A DNA stretch of 64,000 nucleotides, from contig JAVKOQ010000010.1 in NCBI GenBank assembly GCA_031835245.1, positions 248,001-312,000 of the forward strand, written 5' to 3'. A model generated the notes under the pieces. That model was not told the DNA's origin. It did no database searches and saw only the letters and a program-made list of their open reading frames with translations. This document shows positions 49,859 through 59,370 of this stretch, in pieces. The position numbers and the translations under genes were made by a program. This stretch comes from Balamuthia mandrillaris. Taxonomy: Eukaryota > Discosea > Longamoebia > Balamuthiidae. The stretch's first letter is position 1. Each line of letters starts with the position of its first letter.

Positions 49859-50093
49859 TGTAAACAATCAAGAGAGCCTCTCGGTAGTAGGGCAGGTTGA
49901 GTGTTGTGGGTCGAGGTCTTTAGGAGGAGGATGCGGGGTGGCCAAAAGGGGTGAGATGGTATGGTGATGGCATCGGCTGACACGCCCCCGCCCTCATAAT
50001 TAATGATGTTGATGATGGTGGCTGCTTCCACTGCCCCTCAGGCATTTCTCTTTGTTGTTCCCCCCCCCCAAAGCAAGCAAGCAAGCAAGCAAC
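49859..50093. promoter_or_regulatory. Bidirectional spacer between mannosidase and EMC7 genes
   Basis: Only 235 bp separate the divergent start codons of two secretory-pathway genes. A C10 run at 50061-50070 and an AAGC tetranucleotide repeat at 50071-50090 lie just before the EMC7 start. Confidence 0.4.
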
Positions 50094-50690
50094 ATGCAAG
50101 GGACGATGGCGCAGCTGCGGCAGCGGCGGCAGGAGAAGGAGGAGGAGGAGGAGGGAGGTGTTTTTGCTTTGTGGCGGACGGCACCCTCCCCTCTCCCAAG
50201 GAAAAGAATTACCCCATTTACGTCGGTGGCTAGAGGCGTTCTTATCGTTGCACTTCTAGTTGTCACTGTGTGGGCAAGTAGTTGTTGCGCAGAGGGCGGA
50301 GAAAGGGAGGAGATTGCGGAGGCAGCCGCTACCTACTACGAGGTGCACGGGAGAGTGGTTGCTGCCACTAACACCACTCGCATTATTTTGCATGGGAATG
50401 GAGGACAACTCTCCCAGTTACCAACAACGAAGGATGGGCTGTTTAGAATGTGGGTGAGCCCTCTCATCCTTCCTTAGCACTCCGACCGTGCCTTTGCTTG
50501 CTCTAACCTCTCGTCCGACAACACCATGTGACAGCAAAGACCTACCTAGTGGTGCCTATCTGCTAGAGGTGGTATCGAACGAGCACCTCTATCCCTTGGT
50601 AGTTATCTCTCATTCCTCTAGAACCCATCACCTCAACTTGCCGCTTCTCTCCCTACATAACTACTGAGCATTCGTTCACTGTGTTGTTAC

Positions 50691-50730
<40 letters not shown>

Positions 50731-51341
50731 GCCAGTTACGGGTGGATGTCAGCGCCAAACACAATGGCAAAGTGAAGGCCAGGCTTGCCGGTGATTCTGT
50801 CAAGAGCAAGAGTCTCTCTTATCCTTTGAACATTGAACCTTTGGCTCCGATGCAATTTTTTGAGGTGCTCTCTCTTTCCCTAGCCAGTGTTTTGTGCCTC
50901 CTCCCACGCTTTTTCTTATTTGCTTTTACAGGAGCGCAAAGGCTTCAACTTCCTCGAGCTCTTCAAAAACCCGATGGTCATTATGATGGGTGTCACATTG
51001 GTGATGATACTGGTCGTGCCAAAGCTTATGGGTACTACTTCTGGCCACGCTTCTTTTCTCCGTTGTATTAAGCGTTGAAACTTATTGTGACATTCATAAT
51101 TGCAACATTTAGACTCTGAAGCAATGAAAGAGGCTCAAGCCCAGGCACAAGGCCAGAACCCTCTCGGTACCTCATTGCCCATTCTGCTATTTTGATCGCT
51201 TTACCTATACCATCACTTACCTTAGCTAATCTAGAAATGCTAACCAATTGGGGAGAATCAAATGCAGCACCTTCCTCATCTAATGCAAACAGCACCTCTG
51301 AGTCTGCCAAAAACAGGGCCAGAAGGAAAAAAAACCAGTAA
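50094..51341 (+). CDS. EMC7: ER membrane protein complex subunit 7 (EMC7)
   Basis: Lumenal and membrane subunit of the EMC insertase. A basic N-terminus is followed by a hydrophobic signal (GVLIVALLVVTVWASSCCA). The beta-sandwich domain starts YYEVHGRVVAA. Using the donor at 50450 gives GLFRIKDLPSGAYLLEVVSN, the EMC7 signature, where the other GT four bases on would hit a stop. Then come MQFFEERKGFNFLELFKNPM and a transmembrane helix (VIMMGVTLVMILVVPKLM). The cytosolic tail has MLTNWGESNAAPS and ends RRKKNQ. The intron ending at about 50734 has a sense (CT)n tract (50694-50727). The unusually long N-terminal extension before the signal suggests the second Met (50106) or a later start could be used. 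Confidence 0.9.
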
Positions 51342-51483
51342 GAAAAGAGGGGAGAGGACAGATGTGCGGACAAAAAGTACCGTGTGCAGAGAGGCAAGGA
51401 GAAGGCTGTCACGTCGTCCCGACTCAACAAAAATAAAATAAAAATAAAAGAAAACAAGCTATTGGGGGTCGAGAAGACCAACC

Positions 51484-52317
51484 ATGCAGCAGCCCTCTGC
51501 AGCTTGCGACCCAGCAGGTTCCTATTGGGGCTTGTGGACAGGGTATGGTGTTTGGTTACTGCGGGGCAACGGCACAAGCAGCGTGAGTTTAGAAGAACCA
51601 GAGGTCGAGAGCAAAATTGGCGAGTTTTATGGGAAGGGTGTGCTATCACGCAGCAGTCCCTGCTTCTTTACCACCAAACCACACCAACACCACAAATCCA
51701 CAAACGACGCAACGAACGTCAATCTCAACACAGTCAAGCGCCAACAATATGGCTTTCATCGCTCAACAAAGCCTGGGGTAAAGCTTTTTGTTTTTTGTAC
51801 TTGCTAAATTCTCATCTTTTTGAAAGTGCAGAGGATGGTGGCCACCTGTTGAGAGAAAACATAGCCATAATTTGTATCACATGTTTCAAAACGGAGTACA
51901 TGAACCACTACAACTGGGACTAGAAGAAGCTTTTTTTTTGGTCTTTGATTTACAAACACTCACTGTCTTCATGTGTGAAGATACAAATAACCTGAAAGAA
52001 CAATTACCTGTTCTTTTGTCATACCATGCTTTAATTAATGCATTAGACCTACAAACACAAATATTGGCAATGAAACGACCTCTCACTAAAGAAGAATGCT
52101 TTGCTTTGTTTTCCTTTGCAAAACCTACATTTATGGCCAGTTATTTAGTTTATTCCCATTTTAAAAAACAAGGCTGGACCATAAAAACTGGTTTGAAATA
52201 TGGTGCTGACTTTGTACTTTACCATGATAGTCCATTTTTAAGTCATGCTGAGTATGTTGTTGTCTTATGTTGTTTTATGTTGTTGTTGTTGTTGTTGTTG
52301 TTGTCGTTGTTGTTGTG

Positions 52318-52390
<73 letters not shown>

Positions 52391-52740
52391 CTTGTTATTG
52401 TTCTTGTTGTTATCACTGTTGCTGTTGCTGTAACAATTGTAATTGCTTTATTTTTTTAATTCTTATTTTTTAATGAATATTATTTATTAGATGGGCAGTG
52501 AAAATTATAAACCAAAAGAAAGAAGCTTTGAGCTGCACTCTAAATGAAAATTCTTTAAATAATATTCAACGTATTATAAAACATGTGGCAAAGGTATTTA
52601 AATACTTGCTTTTATTATTTATATTAACATTAATTTTTTTAATTAAGGGCCTTATATTATGCTTTGTTGATAATATAAATACTACTTTTTCATGTTTAAA
52701 TCAACAAAATTTGATAAAAACTTGTATTTTAAAGAAATAA
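51484..52740 (+). CDS. TSEN2: tRNA-splicing endonuclease subunit Sen2
   Basis: Catalytic subunit that cuts the 5' splice site of pre-tRNAs. Exons 51484-51777, about 51854-52251, 52491-52593 and 52648-52740. Exon 1 has the Sen2 N-terminal hallmark GEFYGKGVLSRSSP. Exon 2 has LGLEEAFFLVF and the nuclease core KPTFMASYLVYSHFKKQGW, then LKYGADFVLY (catalytic Tyr) and SHAE (catalytic His). The next exon continues WAV, and HVAK/GLILCF supplies the catalytic Lys at the last junction. The intron within HAE|WAV is almost wholly a (TTG)n repeat. The exon 2 acceptor is ambiguous: 51831 is the best-looking site, but 51853 fits the phase. Base composition changes from GC-richer in exon 1 to very AT-rich from exon 2 on. 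Confidence 0.88.
52254..52430 (+). repeat. (TTG)n trinucleotide repeat in a Sen2 intron
   Basis: About 55 TTG units with minor interruptions (CTT, TCG, ATT) fill most of the 240-bp intron. Long Val, Leu or Cys homopolymer frames here are artefacts. Confidence 0.93.
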
Positions 52741-53860
52741 TGACAACAATTTATAATTAACAATATTAAAAAAGTAAATAATAAAATAGTTAATATTTTT
52801 GTTGAAAAGTATTCTCATCATAATCACTCCTTTTTCTTTCTTTTCTTTTTATCAACATTTGTGACATAGACTAATCACCTACTGCCATATTGCTGGGCTT
52901 TTTCTTTTTATTCCATTGCTTCCTTTTTTCCTTTAAGTTATTTTCATTTCTCTTTTAATATCTTTGTTTCCTTGTTTCCCCTTTGAATAATACATTTTGG
53001 TCCCATTTATTCATTTATTATTTACCTTTTCAAACAATTTGCTGGATTGTTTATAAAGAATAAGGTTGAGACAATTCTTGACCATGTTATACTACTCTCT
53101 CATAATACCTATCCTTATCTCTTCTTGTATATATATTTTTTTCTTTCATTCTATTAAAGGTCTTTTCTCTGCACACAACGAGTTGGTATCCATTGGGTTG
53201 TTTCCTTACCAGCTTTATTACAACCACTTGGATTCCTGAACTTTGCCTTAGTTACCTGCTGATAAAATACAACCATACTTTAATAACATCATCTGAGGAA
53301 CCAGCAGGCAGTTCAACAGGCATCCTATTGTGGTCACTACTAGTTGATGCCTCACTAATATAACCTGGCCACTCTGGTAGTCCCTTAACTTGTAATCAGA
53401 ACATTGATTGTTATAGCTGTTGTTAATATGGTCTACTTTCATTTATACATTCCTCTTATTCTGTTTCCTTTCCTCCTTTCTTTCATTTCTTCTACCACCT
53501 CGCCTGTTTGACTATTCTCCATGCCTGCCCATTGGTCCAAGTCATTTAGCTTTGCTCCTGGGTCACAAGAAGCAAACTCTGTTTGATGTATTACCTGGAT
53601 TGAAGGTGGCAACAACATCAGTAAAACGTCACTTAAAGTTGCATAATATCAGAACTTGAACCAGTCTTGCACTATGTGTTGGCATTTAGAAGTCTTTGGC
53701 AATCTACTTGCCAAAATAAGCAACAATGTCCCTCTGCTACTTGTTTTTTTCAACTTTTTTCTTTCATTTTGTCTATTTTCTTTCATAGTACTTACTTAAG
53801 TAAAAGCAGATAAATGTTGGCTGTGCAGATACTTTCTTCTCGTTTTTTTCATTTGTAGTA
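52741..53860. other. AT-rich intergenic region with degenerate repeats
   Basis: About 1.1 kb of AT-rich DNA with no gene recognised. Two stretches recur elsewhere: about 53255-53330 matches 60010-60080 in inverted orientation (shared AGGAACCAGCAGGCAGTT), and about 53370-53480 resembles 60860-61045 in direct orientation (shared TGGTCTA and TTTCA, ending TACATTCC). These are probably remnants of an unclassified dispersed repeat. Confidence 0.5.
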
Positions 53861-56800
53861 GTAATAAGAAGTTTATTTGCTCTGAGAGCAACACCAATCT
53901 ATACATAAAAAGTAAGCATTGTACATACATAGTGTACTCTTACTTCTCTTACTCCCTCATCCTCAATGCCTTCCCCATTGTTATTCAAGTTCACAAGTGA
54001 AAAGTGTTGAATGAGATTTCAGACTAACTTTGTATCATCTAGCTATCCTTTTCTTTCCCTTTCCTTTCTTCTCTTTTCCTTGCTTTTACATTACTTCCAA
54101 AGATTGATAAAATGCAGAAGAACTTCCATGCTTCCAACTTGCTCTTGCTGCCCATAATCTCCAGACTCGTTTACAACTTTGCTTACATTGTTCCATCTCT
54201 TGAGCTCTGTTGCATTTCTTTCCACTTAATAGGAGCTTTGTTGTACAGTCTTCTATAACCAGCTTTCTGACTTGTTCTTCATTTCCATTGTCCACATTCC
54301 AGATTCTAAGGCGATCTTCCCAAAGATTTGGACATCTAAACAGGAAGTGTTCTGCTGTTAGAACCTGAGCATAGAACCAAGACAGGAACAAAGAGAAAGA
54401 CAGGAGCCAAACGTATATAATGAGAAGAAGAGAACAACTGTGTTTCTAAGTGTGTGTTGTTGCTTCGTTCGTGCTTGTGTTCTTGGTTATAGGAAAAGTA
54501 TTTATAGTTAAGAAGGCAACCAAGGAAGGAAAGAGGCTTGGGGTTGGGAAGTGACTTCTTGGTTTCTTTGTTCTAAAGTTCTAGGCTCGGGAAAGTTCCG
54601 GGGAAGGCAGGAGAAAGATCTTCAGAATGGCTCTGTGTCGACATAAAAGATCGATGATTGCTGACATGAGATTGTCAACAGAAAAGAGAAAAGAATGAAG
54701 ATTTCCAAGGAAAGAACGTTTGATGAATGCAATTCATTGTAGTAGACTGCCTATTGGAAAAAAGTGGGGAGCCATTCAGCAGTCTAAGGAGGACAGTAAG
54801 TGCCCTGCATGTGATGCTGAGGAAGAAACAGCAGTGTTGGGGGATCTCCTGCCTTATGCAAGGGGATAACCACCCCCTGTTTCCACTCCTTGGAGAATAT
54901 GCCTTGGTTCTCAATGGCCTTGATCAGCGTCCAAGTTGCATCTTGCACATGTTTACCTCCATACTTCATCATTTCCCCCATCAATATTGTCTACACTAGC
55001 TACTTTGCCCACCCTCAATCTTTTCCTTCATACAAGATTAAAACTCTCCTTCTTAAGCCAGTTACTACCAAACCAAGACAGTCCTTCTGGACCTGCTTCC
55101 TCTCGATGCAAGCTCCCAATGGAAGAATCCTTCCTTCCCAGCTTTGCCCAATGTTCCTTGAAGGCTGCCGTGCTACCATGGTGCTCAAAACTGCTTTGGG
55201 CTCTGCTCTACGCTTTGCCACTATCCTCCACATGTTGCCGATCCATTTCTGCATTTCCTTGATGTTCTCTTGTCTTCTTCTCTTCATCCAGTCCCATTTG
55301 TTGGCTCTCCACAACTTCACAAACCTTTTCCTGAGTTCCTCAAATTCCTCTCTGGCCTTTCCATCATTCTTTCCTTCTCTTAGCCACTAAGCATGGACTA
55401 TCACTACCTGCTTGTTCAAGGATGTTAACTCTGCCATCCACCATGGCTTCCTTGCCCTGCCCATTGTTGCTCCTATCAGTCTCCTTTCTCTACCAAACCA
55501 TCTCATTGCACAATCCCACAATCCTTTTTTCCACTTGCTCCAACGATCGTCAACAGTAGCTGCTCTCTCCTATGTTTTCCTGACCATGGCCTTCCATTCC
55601 TCTCCTTTGAAGAAACGCTTGCATCTGTGTTTGTACTCCCTCCACCTCCTCTTGCGATTTTCCTCTGAGTAGGACTTCCACTTCCATCATTCTATCAAAC
55701 CTCGCCACAATTATCTGCTGAGTCCTTCAACTTGACTACCAGTGGCCGATGATCAGTCCATGCATGCCATCCGTCACCAACTACCTTGCTCATCCATCTC
55801 CATGCTATCACATAGTCCACAATGCTCTTTCATTTTCCAGCTCTCCATGTAAATACTGGCATTTCCTCTTCGAGCTGAGGCAATGAGAGGGCCAGCCTTT
55901 TGAAAGACTCCACCAACACCTTTCCTCTTGTGTTGTAAGTAGACTCACATCTACCAACCCTGGCGTTCCAATCTCCTCCAATAATCAAGGGCTACCCCTT
56001 CCATAGTCACTCCTCCCTGGGGCAGCCCCTCCAGCCATTCACCAATATCCCTCCAAGCAAGGGGCAACCATCCTCCTATGTTCACACACTCCAATAATGT
56101 CAAATTGCTTACTGTCAGCCCAACAGCTGACCAATTCCTCTTGTCCCCAGCCCCTAGAGTTGACAAACGCTACTGAAGTCATTGGGTCTCCTCCCCTTCC
56201 TCCTCCACAATGTCAGACCAGTTGGCAGCACCGTGATACTCCTCCTCAGCCAGCACGATGCCTGAGAGTTCCAACGAGCTGTCCAAAGCCACTGTTCCAA
56301 TATTTTCCTCCTTTTCCTTCCTCTTCTCCATCTTTCTTTGCTCTTTAGGCTTTCATAGTGGTTTGCCTTCATTCTTGGCTTCTTCAATTCGGGCTTTGCC
56401 CACCCACCAGTGGGTAAAAGCATACAGCCTGGCTCTTTTCACAATAATGTCTTTAGCAAAGCCATACTTTGGTTTTACTGTAGACCAATAGTTCGGGTTG
56501 GTTACCGTATCTTTGGTCCACATCCTCCTGTATATGTTGGAGTTATCCTGCCAACATATCCCTTGTTCCTTTGCAATTTCTTCCTTCCAGTATTCCAAGC
56601 TTGGCATGCTAGCCAGCTGTAGTTGCTGTTGGAGGGAAATTCCTTTCTGTAGTAATCATATCACACCGCGGAGCTGATCCGACCACCTCCATGTAAGACC
56701 ATTGGGAACCCAGAGTAGGGCTGCCTTTGGTACTATTTGCACTTCCTTTTTCCCCCACCATAAGATTATTAATCTCCTTGTTGAGAGATTCAATCAGGTC

Positions 56801-57310
56801 CCTGAATCGTACAATCACTGTGAGTGAGAGTACACCTGCCTTGGAGAGCTTACCATACTCGTGAGAAACACTGCTAATACAATCAAACAGCAGTGCCACT
56901 TGACTGTTGGTTCACTCCTTACTGCCGTCCATATTGACTGAGTCCAAATCAATCTTCCCTTTGGGCACAACACTAGTTCCTTCCTCTCAGAGAGGCGAAT
57001 CCACTACCGAGTTACACTGATCCTCTGCCCCTCTGTCGTCCTCCTCCTTTTGGTTAACCCTGGGAGAAGGAATTTTGACTGTGTTAGGGTTCAGGTGCCC
57101 ATACTTTTCCACCATCAACTTGAACACTTCCTCCAAAAGCTGATTTAGCTTGTCCCCTTTGAACAAAACACTCAGGGATCTTTGCCTCTTTTTGCACAGC
57201 TTGCAAAGCGGGCTTCCATGAATGATTAGTAACTGTTTAGGGTCCCCAGTCTAAGATGTTCCATCATGGCCAGATCCACCCATCAATGTAGGACCTGTTC
57301 CTTCTCCTGA
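53861..57310 (-). mobile_element. Degenerate LINE (non-LTR) retrotransposon
   Basis: Minus-strand relic with many stops and frameshifts. From its 5' end: ORF1-like fragments (about 57250-56350), then an APE-type endonuclease, recognisable as VNSRGWGQEELVSCWADSK near 56130-56190, LIIGGDWNARVG near 55960-55990, and FTW followed by VDYVI, then TDHRPLV near 55750-55870. The start of reverse transcriptase is WKQGVVIPLHKAGDP near 54860-54910. The RT catalytic core is missing. The C-terminus has TAEHFLFRCPNLWEDR, the H/C knuckle typical of LINE ends, near 54290-54360. The 3' UTR ends in a (TAC)n-type tail at 53861. Not mobile in this state. Confidence 0.85.
54375..54700. other. Unrelated segment replacing the LINE reverse-transcriptase core
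   Basis: Between the RT N-terminal part and the C-terminal knuckle of the LINE lie about 325 bp without LINE similarity. It contains TATAAT and TATTTATAG-like AT motifs and GC-richer ends. It could be an insertion accompanying a deletion, perhaps a solo LTR, but no terminal repeats were identified. Confidence 0.4.
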
Positions 57311-57607
57311 CTGTCAATCAATTCAGTGCTCTTGTGTGGCAGTGCCCTATTTTTTCTGCATTTTCCCCCTTTTTCATTTGTATTTTTTTTGTCTTTTATT
57401 TTGAAAATCAAAGATCTTTGTCTTCTTAATTTAGCAGGGGAATATTATTTTTTTGGTTGATGAAGTGTAAGGAAAAGTTATTAAGGGAAATCACAGCAAC
57501 AGTCATGATCACAGTGGTAGGCAAGGATAGCAAATGTCAATGTAATGTTCATGTCAACATTTATAATGACATTAATAATGAAGACTGTGCTATGATCTTT
57601 TGGTTGT

Positions 57608-57682
57608 ATTAGTAGTAGTAGTAATAAGACGTTTATTTGCTCTGAGAGCAACACCAATCTATACATAAAAAGTAAGCATTGT
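57608..57682 (-). mobile_element. 5'-truncated LINE copy with target-site duplication
   Basis: About 75 bp identical in kind to the 3' terminus of the LINE at 53861, with the same AGTAGTAGTAATAAG tail seen on the plus strand. It is flanked by TTTTGGTTGT at 57598-57607 and again at 57683-57692, a 10-bp direct repeat. Severe 5' truncation plus target-site duplication is the signature of target-primed reverse transcription. Confidence 0.88.
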
Positions 57683-57988
57683 TTTTGGTTGTGTTAATTT
57701 ATGTAGTCATGATCACAACGACAGTAGGCAAAGCCAGCTAATGTTAATGCCAATATCAGCTGTTAGATTAAGATAGCAAGAAGTGTATCCCTGCACACTC
57801 AACAGTGTTTGGTAGTCGATGAAGTTGTATAAAATTCTGCTATTGTTGCAATCATTGACTTGGTTAAAACACTTTCCTGTATACCTATTCTTATTTCTCC
57901 TTGTATAGCTGTGTTGTAGTTGTCTTTGTCATTGCCTTGCCATCTTGGCATTGTTGTTGCCATTGCTGTTGCCCTTGTCATTGCAATT

Positions 57989-58205
57989 CCCTGCCCACTT
58001 GGCAGTTTTTGGCAGTCAGTATTCTACACTAGACAAACCACCAATTTTCGCCTCTGCTATTTTTAATATGAGCAGTTTTTGGCAGTTTTCAGCGGTTTGT
58101 GGCAGCTTTTGGTGGCTTTTTCACCACTGCTGTTTTTTAATGTGGGTGGTTTTTGATGGCCAGCCACTTGCAAACTGCATCAATAGCCAACCAAAAACTA
58201 CTTTA
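57989..58205 (+). repeat. Member of the CCCTG...GTTTTTGGC interspersed repeat family
   Basis: Begins CCCTGCCCACTTGGCAGTTT. It is similar over about 200 bp to the reverse complement of 61710-61909, including GCTATTTTTAATATGAG and GCCAGCCACT. Another, more decayed copy starts at 57789 (CCCTGCACACTCAACAGTGT). Together with the ends at 59371 and 61909 this makes at least four copies in about 4 kb. Confidence 0.75.
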
Positions 58206-58329
58206 TTATTTTAATTAACATCATTTTAGTTGAAGTAGGAAGTCTGTTTGACAAAGGCCACAAAGGTAGGACTTGTTGTTGAAGCTGTCATTGTTTCATT
58301 CTTCACCTGAGATTGACATTGCAGTGTAA

Positions 58330-59365
58330 GCCTGCAGGAGTGGACAAACCCAAGATAACATGAGGTGCCTCATGGCCCCAGCAGTTCCCTTCTGAAAAGC
58401 ATCATTTATTTGAACACTGGTGATGCCCAACCTGTTTTCTATAAACAGTACACCAACCTCGAGATTTATTACATTCAGTTTTTTGGCAACTCACCAAATG
58501 GCTCTGGCATAGCGTCATTGCACTCTTCTCACTATCAAGAGATGGCCACCTACCCGACCTAGAGAAAATCTCTACCTTTGCCACCTACCTATTTCCATCA
58601 CGGGCAAACAAATACAGAGCTTTTTACAAACTTCCTTCAGGACTACATTCCTTGCTACACAGAGATCGTGGCACCCCTCAAGCCTCTCCAGCACATCCCT
58701 GATATTCAACCTTATTAGAATGACAACTATTAATAAGCACTTAATACTTGCAAGCATGTCATCTCCAGTCCAACCATCCTCAGCGCACCAGATTGACACA
58801 AACTCTTTTGTGTTGGCACTAACACTTCTCAGCATGGTGTTGGTACTGTACTTTACCAAGAAGACGACAACAGTAAGCATAGCTACATCTGCTTCACCAG
58901 CAGGACTCTTAACCCCGCTCAACACAATTATCTTTCCATCAAAAAAGAGCTACTAACCATCATTTTCGCCCTCTGCAGGTTCCACTACTACCTCATTGGC
59001 TGATGCTTCTTATTCTACACTGACCACAGACCTCTTTTGCATCCTTTCAAAGCAAAAGACCTCAATAGCATGCTCATGTAGTGACTGGGCGCTTGTGATT
59101 CTCCACTATGCTTTTAAGGTTTTCCATCAGCCTGGCATTTACCATATCTTAGAAGACTCCCTTTCACAGTTGTACACCCCTTCCATCCTCAGCAATGCAC
59201 TGCTGAATGTTCCTCAAGATCCTTAGAACACCAAAACTCTGGTCCCAAAACCCAAGATCAACAACATTGAACTTGATAACAGCCAACTCTCAGCTCCCTC
59301 ATGTATGTAAAACGACTTCAGCAAGGACCTTCTCAGCAAAACGGTTCCTCCACCTAACAAATGTT
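58330..59365 (+). mobile_element. Ty3/gypsy (chromovirus-like) RT/RNase H relic
   Basis: A plus-strand relic broken by stops and frameshifts. The RNase H region is readable near 58920-59045: KKELLTIIFALCRFHYYLIG, then FYTDHRPLLHPF. It is preceded by GVGTVLYQEDD. Near 59105-59175 is FHQPGIYHILEDSLSQLY, equivalent to the end of Ty3/gypsy RNase H (ADSLSR). The upstream RT part is too decayed to delimit. It appears continuous with the integrase relic at 61910 once the intervening 2.5-kb segment is removed. Confidence 0.8.
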
Positions 59366-59370
59366 AACAA

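Noticed and set aside
52245-52473. Poly-Val/Cys/Leu reading frames as a membrane protein
   Set aside because: They come from the (TTG)n intron. Splicing it out joins the conserved HAE and WAV of Sen2.
54672-55390. Plus-strand Leu/Ser/Pro-rich frames as host genes
   Set aside because: They are antisense to the LINE endonuclease/RT region, whose motifs read on the minus strand.
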